NCBI GenBank assembly: GCA_002633005.1
Contig: NMRA01000102.1
Location: 449,511 to 511,510 of the forward strand
Direction: 5' to 3'
Length of the DNA: 62,000 nucleotides
Source: Phoronis australis
Taxonomy: Eukaryota > Phoronida > Phoronidae
Shown: positions 1 through 10,043 of the stretch, piece by piece
Layout: every line of letters starts with the position of its first letter
Position numbering within the stretch: position 1 is the first letter of the stretch
Translations under genes and position numbers: made by a program
Notes under the pieces: generated by a model
What the model saw: the letters and a program-made list of their open reading frames with translations, nothing else
Told to the model about the DNA's origin: nothing
The model's database searches: none

Positions 1-156
1 TTGTTATTCCATACAATTTGATTTTTCAAACCAATATTCTTATGTAAGTAGTCTGTTATTTGCTCCCAGGACCATAACATATCAGAGAACAATAGGTTGA
101 AGTTTTCTATTAAGCAAATTTTTATGAGCACAACCTCGTCCACAATTTCTATAAAC

Positions 157-231
157 TTATTTAGGGAATATCTACCATGCCTTATTTAGAGAATATCTAC
201 CATTCCTTATTTAGGGAATATCTACCGTTCC
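157..231. repeat. 25-bp tandem repeat, 3 copies
   Basis: Three consecutive 25-bp units beginning ttatttaggg and ending in ctacc lie inside the LINE relic. They look like a local slippage duplication and contribute to breaking the LINE frame. Confidence 0.8.
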
Positions 232-831
232 TTATTTTTTCCTTATAAAAAGCGTTTACTCCATTTAATTAACAAGGACTTACACAAAATGTTGACATCT
301 GACACAGCTAAGCTCCTTCTTTCCCTGCTATTTACAGCAATCTCTCTTCTAACTCTTGGGGGTTTATTTTGCCATATGAAACCCTGGATAATATCATTTA
401 TCTCCCTTTGTTTGTTAGGAGGCATACCTAATGTATTCGTAACATAAATTATTTTGGATATAGCAAAAGTTTTGATCACCTCAATTCTTCCAAGTAAGGA
501 AATATTGCAGCATTTCCATATATCTAATGTTTTTTTGAAAATTTTTAATTTTGTCATCATAATTATGGGCATTGTTTCTTCCCTTAGTGTGCCCAAAATA
601 TGTGCCCAAACATTTGATTGTCTTTCCAGACCATTTAAAGTTATACATAATTTCATTGCATTCTTATGCTTGCCAAGATGGACGCCTTGACACTTATTTG
701 GATTTAACTTTAATCCAGAGACTTCCCCAAAACTTTGAAGGAAGTCTAGTAAATTAAAATCCGATGTCTTGTCTTGAAGAAATGTTGTATTGTCAGCATA
801 CTGCAATACCTTAAATTCATATCCTTCAATA

Positions 832-1318
832 CAGGCCTTTATCTAGGATTTTGAAAATAGGGTGTCCAAAATGGGGTTCCCTATATTCCAGGGCATCCAT
901 GATTCCGACGCGTAACCCCCCCACCCCCAGCAATACCCCCAAACAGATTTTTTTGCAAAAAATGCATAGATCAAGGTTTTTACATCTAAGTTTATAAAAC
1001 AGCCTTCTATGGTGGGCATTTTTACTTAACAAAACTGTAGACCAAGACTTTTACAATGCTGTCAACCAAGTGTGAGCATAGCAACATTGTATATACTTTG
1101 TATATACATTGTATATTTCTTCCTGCTTTGAAAAAACAGCCCCCACTGTGAGCCTTCAGAGACTTCCTAGTATTCATTACAATGTGTGAGTCCAAACTTG
1201 AAAGGTTCCTATTGACAGTGGGCGTCCAAATGATACATTGGGCATCCTTGCCAGGGCGTCCAGATTAGTGCTAGGGCGTCCATTTGGACGCCCAGGACGT
1301 ACGCTGCATAAAGGCCTG
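832..1318. mobile_element. hAT-type MITE with 11-bp TIRs and 8-bp target duplication
   Basis: The 487-bp element starts caggcctttat and ends with the exact inverted copy ataaaggcctg. The 8 bp cttcaata occurs directly before it (824-831) and directly after it (1319-1326). An 8-bp target duplication with CAGG-type termini is the mark of the hAT superfamily. The interior has no transposase frame. It contains the gggcgtcc/ggacgccc motifs also found in a second, truncated copy near 41.6-41.9 kb. Removing it and one duplication rejoins the LINE frame just upstream of the YADN motif, so it inserted after the LINE. Confidence 0.88.
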
Positions 1319-2404
1319 CTTCAATATTAATACTTGTAATTAAATTATTGTTTCTAATATAATTCGCCATTACTTCGACACATAAAATAAATGACCTGAT
1401 GATGAGTCTCCTTGTCTGACTCCTCTTTTAAGTTTAGCAGTCAGTGGACAGGCCATTGTTAATCACACATTAAGTGGGGTTGTTATAGAGAATGTTCTCC
1501 CATTTTTTAAAATTGGGGCCAAAATTAAAGGCATGCAAAACCTTATGTATAAATTTCCATTCAATTGTGTCATACACTTTTTTGAAGTCCAAAAATAGGA
1601 TGTGGCCTTGAACTTTATTAAAGTTTTGTATATGCATTCTTCTATTATTCTTATATTGTAACCAATAAATCTCCCTTTAACAGCACTTTGATTAATACAT
1701 GTATGTATCAACTGATGCATACAAGTATACAAATGACGTCAGAACTTTGGTTAACAACTGTTTGTAATCTATGTTTAAAAATGTTATTGGTCTTCGGAAA
1801 TCTAATGACGGTAATTCTGAGTTATCTTTAGACTTAGGTATAAGAGTTATAATTCCTCTATTTTGTGAGGGAGACAAACTTTCTGCTTCAAGGCTGTATT
1901 CAAAACACTCAAAAAGAGGACCTTTAGTTTCTTCCCAAAAACATTTATAAAATTCATAACTCAAACCATCTATTCCTGGCGATTTGTTTTTTCTTAGTAT
2001 TTTTTAAAGCTTCATAAAATTCAGCTTAGGTAAAATCCTTATCCAGAAATTCAGCATCATCGACTGATAGAGTGTCGGGCAATTCAAACATAGTGAGAAT
2101 ATTTAAATTTGTTTTGCTGTATAACTTGGAGAAATAATCAAACATATATTTCCTTCCTTATTAAGCCCTGACCTCTAATTTATTGTCCATTATTATCAAT
2201 TATTAATACATTTCTTCTTGTAGTTTCTTTTTTCCAAGTTACCAAAATATTTGTTGGTACCTTCTCCATTTTCTATCCATTGAGCTCTACTTCTGATCAT
2301 CTCTTCTTTTACTTTTTGGGTCTACAATAACTGTATTTGTAATTAACGACAAGCCCGAAATCATAATTTGTTCTCAGATTAAAGCAAATGAAAGCATTGC
2401 AGTG

Positions 2405-2630
2405 ACAGTAATTTGTTTTGTCTTCATCCATAGAAATAATAGTTACTCACTTAGCTGGCAAATAAAGAGAATCACATGTTTTGTCTTCATGGTGTTGTGG
2501 GACCATAGAAATGATAGTTACTCACTTAGCTGGCAAATAAAGAGAATCACACGTTTTGTCTTCATGGTGTTTTGGGACCATAGAAATGATAGTTACTCAC
2601 TTAGCTTGCAAATAAAGAGAATCACATGTT
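2405..2630. repeat. 75-bp tandem repeat, 3 copies
   Basis: Units start with atagaaat at 2430, 2505 and 2580, exactly 75 bp apart. Because 75 is 25 codons, an 87-residue plus-strand frame stays open through it. That frame is a by-product of the period and not evidence of a gene. It lies about 400 bp upstream of the first visible phnW exon, in the intron. Confidence 0.85.
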
Positions 2631-2999
2631 TCGCTTATGATGAATGGCAATGCTGTTTTACATGAAGACTTGCAAATTTATCTGAGTGGCCAAACCCACA
2701 AAATGTCAGTGTATTTGTGATAATGAACTCATTGCGTTAAAAGACATTTTTCCTTGATTAATATGAAACAAGCCCTCAATACTTTAATGCTACTATTTGA
2801 GGCATTGTCAAAGAGGGATGGTAACCATGGGGAGTGGGGTGACGGGATACTAGAATATTCCCTTCAACCAAAAAATTCTCCTTTGAGAAGGCATAGAAAC
2901 GTTTATCCAGCCAGGGCCTTGTTAGAGGGCATTGTTGTTGTCTGTGGCTTTGTGTTGCCGGTAATGTTCCAGTATGAAGGTCATCAATTGTTATTTCAG

Positions 3000-5972
3000 G
3001 CAACTCCCGCAGCCTCAGTTTAGATGCCTATGATCAATATGACAACCTGGAGAAGACCAGTCAGTTTAGATTCACACCTCCTACGCACACTATGCTGGCG
3101 TTTAGGCAGGCTCTGTTGGAATTTGAAGAAGAAGGTGGAGTCAAAGGTCGAGCACAAAGGTATGATTGACTTTTGTTGTGAAGCGCATGTTTTCTTGTGA
3201 TGGGTGATGTCTGGCAAGAAATTTCTGAATGGCTAGATTGACAGTTTGACAGCAAGAAATTAACTGCTAACATTATGCAAGAAATGGCATGCATTGTCAG
3301 TAAAGATTTTGTTTGGAAACTGTTTGAAGTTGTGAAACCAAGTAATAGTTTTAGGAGACTTTCAAGTAGGAACGTGGGTGCTGATCATTTGGGACTAGAT
3401 ACTAGTGACCTCTAGAGCATGAGAGTGTTTAAAATATATCCCATGCCATCACATACCTTCTAAAAACTAAGGTCTTTTCACGATGTTAAACACATTCCCC
3501 TATCCACCTGCTACAAAAAAGAATCACCTCCCAGTACAACTAGGTGGCTATAACAGTTATCAGGCCATGTGATAAGCCACTATTGCTTCCTGAAATTCCC
3601 CAGTTGTAAATAAACTGGATTGGCTGTCATTGCATGTGTGTCACTATACCTTGCAGGTATCAGTCTTATCGTCATGTGCTATGTGTCACTATACCTTGCA
3701 GGTATCACTCTAATCGTCATGTGCTATTTTTCACTATACCTTGCAGGTATCAGTCTAACTGTCATGTGCTATGTGTTACTATACCTTGCAGGTATCAATC
3801 TAATCGTCATGTGCTACGTGAAGGAATGAATAAGATGGGATTCAAAGAGTTCCTGGATAACACCCATCACGGCTACATCATTACATCCTACCACTTCCCA
3901 AGTGACCCCAACTTTGACTTCAAGGAGTTTTACTCTCGCTTGAGTGATTTAGGTAGAATTTTTGAAATTTTGGGTTGGTGCACTTAATGTCTCATTTGTT
4001 TGGAACTGTAATGATTGACATTAACATTCAGTAACATCATGGCTAAGTTTACCTGACATCGTCTGTGAAAATAGTTTTCAATTGTATATTTATTTGTGGG
4101 AGCATATTGCCATCTCGTCTGTCTCTCCAGGCATCTAGGCGTCCGGTGTCCGGCATCTGCAGCAATGCTGTATCTCCTAAACCCCTCACAGGATCTTGAT
4201 GAGATTTGGCAGATGTGTTTCTATGAAAATGACGAATTTTGGATGGATTTGACTTCTGGTGTGCCCTCTTGTGGTACTTTTTTATGTTTACCTCTGTATC
4301 TTCAAAGGTCCTCTACAGGTTTTCATAAAACTTGGCACATAGGTATCTATTAATGAGATGACGCTCTCCTCCCATTTTTGGATGAATTTGAGGTATTTTG
4401 TGCCACTTAGCGGCCATTCATACTGTTTTTGGCGTCATCCCTTCTATCAATCTCTAAGGATGATAATGTGAAAATTGGCATGTAAAGCTTCTTACTATAA
4501 GGAAGACAGTTGATGATTTTCCGATGACTTTGATTACTGTGGCGCCTCCTAGTGGCAGTTTTGTTTTTTTTTGCGCCCATACCTGTATCTCCTAAGTCCT
4601 CTGCAGGATCTTTATTAAATTTAGCACGTGTATTTATTTGAAGTTTACAATGAACACTGTGCCCCCTAGTGGCAATTTCATTTTTTCTGTTTTTCCTCTG
4701 TTTCTCTGAGGTTTCTTGACAAATTTTCATGAAATGTTGTAAATAGCTTTTTACAGAAACAATTACATTTTCCAGTTTTCAGAAGGATTCAACGTATTTT
4801 GCACCATCTAGTGGCTATTTTTACTGTTTTCTAGTCTGTTTTTGGCGTCTGCCCTCTGTCAACCAAACCACTCTTAGGATGATTGTGAAAATTGGCTTAT
4901 ATGTTCTTAGTGTGAAGAAGACACTTGATGGTGATTTTCCGAGTTCAATTACTGTGGCGCCTCCTAGTGGCAGTTTTATTTTTTTTTGAGCCCTTAGCTG
5001 TATCTTCTAAGCCCTCTGCAGGATCTTTATTAAATTTAGCAAGAGTATTTATATGAAGTTGACAATGGAAGACGACAACTTTCAGACAGATCCGACAAAC
5101 GCTCTGCCCCCTAGTGGCAATTTCATTTTTCCATTTTTCTCTGTTTCTTTAAAGTTTGTTGACTGATTTTCATGACATGTGGTTAATAGCTTTCTGTTAA
5201 AAAACGGTGACATCTTCCCGGTTTTTGATGGATTCGAAGTATTTTGCACCGTCTAGTGGCCATTTTTATGATACAAATAAACACCCCTAGAAGCACACCA
5301 TTTGCAGTGCATTTGTGGACGCATTATAATGCTTCGTGTTGCTCTTGTTATGAGGTTTGGTTAATAACTTTCTATTAAAGAAACAATGACATGTTGCTGT
5401 TTTTGTATGGAATCAACATATTTTGTGCCATCTAGTGGCCATTTTAAGGATACAAATAAAAATCCCTAGAAGCACACTGCATTCGTGAGTGCAATTCTGT
5501 GCTCTGCATTGCTCTTACGACTTGTTTATTATCAAATTGTGTGGATTCATTTTTGTTGAACATATTTGAATACATTTTGCCTCTACAATTAAGCATGTAA
5601 AACAGAATTTTAACTAAAACATGAAAAATGCCAACAGTTCTAGACCTAATAAATTCTTTTTGTATTGCAATTATCTTTTCATGCTCTGCAAGGTAGTGCA
5701 AATTAAAGACCTTTTTTCATCTTATCTAATATCCTTTCTGTTTTTAAAAAGGAAGCTTGGGCCACAAGTTATATTATTTGGGCGTATGTCAAACATAAAT
5801 TTTTAATTACCCCATTGCAGATCAAGTCATCTACCCAGGAAAGGTCCTCAACGCAGACTGCTTCAGAATTGGCAACATTGGACAGCTGACACAGACAGAC
5901 ATGCAGCACCTGTTGAGATGTATTGAAAAAGTGTGTCATGACATGGACGTTAAGCTACCTGTGCAGTACTGA
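3000..5972 (+). CDS. phnW: 2-aminoethylphosphonate:pyruvate transaminase, C-terminal three exons
   Basis: Three exons join in phase: 3000-3159, 3792-3952 and 5821-5972 (TGA at 5970-5972), giving 156 residues. The first exon reads [14 protein letters not shown] and then [16 protein letters not shown], which are hallmarks of PhnW-family class V aminotransferases. The later exons read [13 protein letters not shown], then [17 protein letters not shown], then a final helix. The PLP-binding lysine and N-terminal half must lie left of the window, because the first acceptor is phase 1. The enzyme moves the amino group of 2-aminoethylphosphonate to pyruvate, giving phosphonoacetaldehyde and alanine. 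This fits an animal that makes or eats phosphonolipids. The acceptor of the middle exon sits in a four-copy tandem array. The gene converges on DRC7. Family assignment is firm; activity is inferred. Confidence 0.9.
3636..3816 (+). repeat. 45-bp tandem array duplicating a phnW 3' splice site four times
   Basis: Four 45-bp units each contain accttgcag followed by gtatca and about 20 bp of exon-like sequence. The acceptor AGs are followed by possible exon starts at 3657, 3702, 3747 and 3792, exactly 45 bp apart. Only the last continues into the conserved coding sequence ([14 protein letters not shown]). All units are open in the phnW frame, so use of an upstream acceptor would add 15, 30 or 45 residues without a stop. 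Confidence 0.9.
4083..5516 (+). mobile_element. R1 dispersed repeat, copy 1 (in phnW intron)
   Basis: It begins near tatttatttgtgggagc and ends with the family 3' terminus (agaagcacac, then a gcgttgctcttg-like sequence); a second, partial 3' terminus follows at 5349-5516. The interior is a series of diverged units of about 145 bp. Each has a tgtatctcctaa-type start, an aaatttggca-type middle and a CTAGTGGC core near its end. Cores (GTGG or its variant) lie at 4271, 4410, 4552, 4669, 4811, 4967, 5114, 5256 and 5435. There is no transposase or RT frame and no clear terminal inverted repeat. The element class is unknown to me. Confidence 0.8.
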
Positions 5973-8059
5973 GTGACACATGTCTATAGGGGCACTTCAC
6001 TTGTCAATCATTAGTCATCTCATAGTATTCCTTAAACTTGGGTTCGTATCACTGGAATTCTTGAAATATAAAGTGGCCTTGGCCCATTTTGTGGAATCTC
6101 CTTATTAAGTCTTAAAAGACTTGTATAACATCATCTTGAAAACTATTCTCTTGGTAAATTTTTGAGCATTTCCACCAAAAATGTAGTTAAGATCAAAAAC
6201 GGTAGATCCCAATTGTTTCTGTGCCAATTTAAAGAATTTTTACTCATATCAAAAATCTCTTTATTGTTGTTTAAAAAACATTCTTTTTATGTTAATTGCC
6301 TTTGACTCAGATCAATAGTTTCGTAGCATGTTAGTGCTGCGAGTGATATGTGTTCAACAAAGTTCCCTAAGAACGAAAACTTATTTTACCATAAATGATG
6401 CATAGGCATAAGGTTGATGAGTTTCTGATTTGTAATTTGTGGAAAACAAAATTCTGGTGCGTATGTGTGTAACTGCTGCAACATGATGAACCTCAAGGTA
6501 ATAGTAGCTCCGTTCTGTGCAAAACAACTAGTTTTCATAGTTGGTGAAAAGTGTGTTAGATGTGCCAGCACTTGTCAAAATTGCTTACAAATCAAATCAT
6601 AGACTGGGTTTTATTGTTCTCACTCTCTTGGCACTGTCAGAAAAGACTTGTCATTGGTGCCTAGTGATGATGTTTAGGTGATGAACCAATCAAACTGGTG
6701 CCTAGTGATGATGTTTAGGTGATGAACCAATCAAACTGGTGCCTAGTGATGATGTTTAGGTGATGAACCAATCAAACTGGTGCCTAGTGATGATGTTTAG
6801 GTGATGAACCAATCAAACTGGTGCCTAGTGGTGATGTTTAGGTGATGAACCAATCAAACTCATGCCAGCTCATGAACCAATCAAATCTATTCTAGTTAAG
6901 CTGAGTCAGTATTTGTTCTTGTAAATCGACTCATCCAGACAGTTGATACCAAATTATTTCAATCGCTCGATTGCCAGAGTAAAATATGTTACAGTGTTTG
7001 TATGTGGTTGTGTAGTTGGTTAGTACTTGAAGGGGTGACTAGATGTATCTCAAAGAGGGACCAGTGGGTGCAATGGTTTACAATCAGTGAGAGGGTAGTG
7101 GGTTGTTGGCTGGATCAACAGGGGATAAAGTATAGTCACAAACTGATCAGGCTCAGTTTTGTGTAAATGTTCTATGCTGAGCATTTTCTGTTTCATCGTG
7201 ATTTGCATTATGTAAGATACTTGTCTGTTCTAAGGTAAAATTCATATGAGCAAACACTCCGGTATCTTGCCAAATAATGATAGTTTTGGTCAGTGCAAGT
7301 CAGAGTATTATATTTTTCTACATTTGTCTGTAAAATTGTATTTTTCTTGGTTAAATGATTTTTTATACAATGCTTTATACTTTTGAATTCTAATACTGAA
7401 ATTCTGTTAATGGTGTGAACTATTTTGCAGTATTATTTTACAAAACTATAAAGTAGTATTCAGATTCAAACTTTCAAAAATGATCTTTGTATATTTTCCA
7501 ATCATGTCATGCCCTGTTTTAAATGCTACGGATGGAAACTTCTCTTGCAATCATTTTGTACATCTTCTGAACTCAACAAACTGTTAAACAGTGTGGTTAA
7601 ACTTGGGGTGGCCAGCAGAGCCACAGTGATCAACTCTTGTTTACACAACTGCTATGAATTGCAGATTACTAGAATCTGAAGTCTAATCAGCACACTAAGT
7701 GTCAGTGCCTATTAAGCTTAGAATGCCAAACCAGTTACACATAGTTACAAAATGAACACAGATTGTTCAATTGACCTACCTCAAGGAATCTGGTTCAGAA
7801 AGTATACAAAATTATTGATTACTTTGACTTAAATAATCTCTTCATAAGATATGAAATTAGTTATGACCTTGAGCCGAGTCTGACAGAGGACTCTGGTAAT
7901 CTCCATGCTTTGTCCACTTTGAGTAGTCGTCAGAGGACTTTAGGTAATCTCTATGCTTTGTTCACCAGGGGGACTCCATGTAGTTATTTAATCATGGCTT
8001 TTTGTATTTGGATTAAGTTTGCAATTTGATATGCGGAGGATTACATGGTAAATTTGGTA
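5973..8059. other. phnW 3' flank, no gene seen
   Basis: This stretch holds the presumed phnW 3' UTR and AT-rich intergenic DNA. I see no coding frame with protein-like character. It contains the 41-bp minisatellite at 6655-6861 and a diverged two-copy duplication near 7870-7970 (units sharing cagaggact and ggtaatctc). Confidence 0.6.
6655..6861. repeat. 41-bp minisatellite, 5 copies
   Basis: Five near-identical 41-bp units each start ggtgcctagtg and contain gatgaaccaatcaaact. Only single-base differences are seen, so the array is young. Confidence 0.9.
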
Positions 8060-8152
8060 GTAGTCACTTACAAGGGTCCCACAACCAGTATTCTCCACTA
8101 AATAATGCGCCTGAAACTGGTTATCAAATTCTGGGACCCTACTAGTGATTAT
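8060..8152. mobile_element. Small palindromic MITE, copy 1
   Basis: An element of about 93 bp is bounded by agtcacttacaagggtccc and the inverted-type end gggaccctactagtgatt. A second copy in opposite orientation lies at 31541-31638. Both contain paired aaccag/ctggtt half-sites, so the whole element can fold into one hairpin. Confidence 0.7.
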
Positions 8153-8539
8153 TGCTGATTAGGTGGTACCTGGAATAGATTGATCTGAAAGCTTTGAAGT
8201 TGTAGGTATTTTGTAATAAACATGAAATTTCCAAAACCAGTGGTGTATCATATGAAATTGGGAAAGTTTGTGGGTGACGATTTTGAACTAAAACTTCCTT
8301 GAAGCCACATGCTTGAACGTCACTGTTTGGGTTGTGGGGTGAAACCCTGTGTTTTGGTTCTTGAATGCAGTTCCAAATATACATGATAATACCATGGACC
8401 AAATGAAGTTGACCGATTTGCTTCTGCAGGAAGAGTCACCCCTACTACATATATAACGTACGCGATGATAACTGTGGGTTATTACATCGAGAAACGTGAT
8501 ATGCAAGTAGATATTGGTCATACATATCGTGTGAACTAT

Positions 8540-9326
8540 TTTTATGTGCCACATATTTATATGTAGATGCATTATGCCGTCATCTCTGTCCGTCCGTCCG
8601 GGCGGCGTCCGTCCGGGCGGCGTCCGTCCGGCGTCGGCTGCTCTATCTCCAAAACCCTTTGACATACGTTCATGAAATTTGATGTTTTAACAACGGACGA
8701 CGACTTTTAGACAGATCCGACTACCAGTGTGCCCCTTAGTGGCAATTTTAGTTTTTTACGTTTAACTCAACAGATTTTCATAAAATTTTAAATATAGGCA
8801 TCTATTGGTGTGAAGACGCTATCTTCCTGTTTTTGGATGGAATCGAAGTATTTTGCACCACCTAGTGGCCTTTTTTGCTGTTTTCAAATCTTGTTTTGGT
8901 GTCCATCCCTGTATCAACCAAATCATTTGAAAATTGGCATATATGTTCTCAGTGTGAAGTTGACCTTTGATGATGGTGCCTGACTACTGTGGCGCTTCCT
9001 AGTGGTAGTTTTGCGCCCATAGCTGTATCTCCTGAACCCACTGCAGGATCTTTATATTAAATTTAGTAAGTGTATTTATATGAAGATAACAACAGACGAC
9101 GACTTTCAGACGCATCCAACGGAGGCTGTGCCCACTAGTGGCAATTTCATTTCATTTTGTTTCCTTTGTTTCTCTGAAGTTCCTTGACAGATTTCTACGA
9201 AATATGGCATGTTTCTGTTTTGGATGGATTGTACTTTTTTACGCCATCTAGTGGCCAACCTAAAAGCACACCATTTGCAATGCATTCAGGGCGTATTTCA
9301 ACGCTCTGCGTTGGTCTTGTTAAATC
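8540..9326 (+). mobile_element. R1 dispersed repeat, copy 2 (short)
   Basis: It begins with the palindromic cacatatttatatgtag and a stretch of gtccgtccg repeats, and ends in a diverged ctctgcgttggtcttgtt. CTAGTGG-type cores occur at about 8740, 8868, 9002, 9138 and 9250. It lies between the phnW and DRC7 3' ends. It is shorter than the other copies, apparently through loss of internal units. Confidence 0.8.
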
Positions 9327-9587
9327 ACTTTTTTTCACCTTAATTTCCATCAAGTTTGTTAAAATCAAAATTTTAGGTGGTGTTTGACGGATATGTTTAT
9401 GATTTAAAAACGTGGAATTTGACATGTGACACTCAGTGTTAAGACTAAATTATTTTGAATACAACATGTACTGAATAGAAAAATATTTTTATCCCTGCCT
9501 CGAGTTCAAACTAACAGTATTGCAATTGGCAACTTGCACTAATCCAAACAACCAGTGAATATGACATTTTTAAATAGAAATGCTGTG

Positions 9588-9669
9588 TTTATTGAGCAGC
9601 TACAGGTACTCACAATTCACACCTTTAAACTCTTAAGAAGTAAGTGATGTACAAATGGAATGTTTTATT
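9588..9669 (-). promoter_or_regulatory. Candidate polyadenylation signals of DRC7
   Basis: Two AATAAA hexamers on the minus strand (plus-strand tttatt at 9664-9669 and 9588-9593) lie about 375-460 bp past the DRC7 stop. They are the nearest convincing hexamers I noticed. Transcript data would be needed to choose. Confidence 0.35.
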
Positions 9670-10043
9670 TTATGACAACTTTCGTACATACAGGATCAAA
9701 CACACCAAGTTTTATAACAGTATTTTTGACTTAAATGAAATATAATTAGGAAATACATTGTAAATTCCTCACTTTCGGTTCTATTACTGTGTGACCAAAT
9801 ACAAATGTGCTATACGCTGAACTTTGACCTAACACGACCTAAACATTCAGTTTCAATTTGTGGAAAAAAAACCTCAGTGCAGATCGACAAGATTCAAAAT
9901 TTTGACAGTACTATGAATTTTGGCTATAATCCTAAAATTTTCTACTAATTATAAAACAGATACATGGCTTGAGACCACGTTTAATTATAAATTTCAATAA
10001 AAATAAATATACTGCATTTAAAGCATCTCGCACCGTAAGTCCT

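Larger units (their letters stand above)
1..2345 (-). mobile_element. Degenerate non-LTR retrotransposon (LINE, L1/Tx1-like reverse transcriptase)
   Basis: Read on the minus strand, short frames from about 2340 down to 1 follow the order of a LINE ORF2. First comes a linker with a WIENGEGTNKYF-like motif. Next is the reverse-transcriptase N-terminus near 1960-1740 (EFYKCFW, then RGIITLIPKSK and FRRPITFLNIDYK), followed by VKGRFIGYNIR near 1680-1630. The catalytic region at 831-770 reads YADNTTF where YADD is usual. The post-RT connector follows (SLLGRIEVIKTFAISKIIY, then FIWQNKPPRVRR). Frameshifts and stops separate the parts, and the frame is cut by the nested element at 832-1318, so this is a dead copy. 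It runs off the left edge. The clade is inferred from motif style only. Confidence 0.8.

Noticed and set aside
2402-2665. 87-codon frame with three 25-residue repeats
   Set aside because: Produced by a 75-bp minisatellite whose period is a multiple of three.
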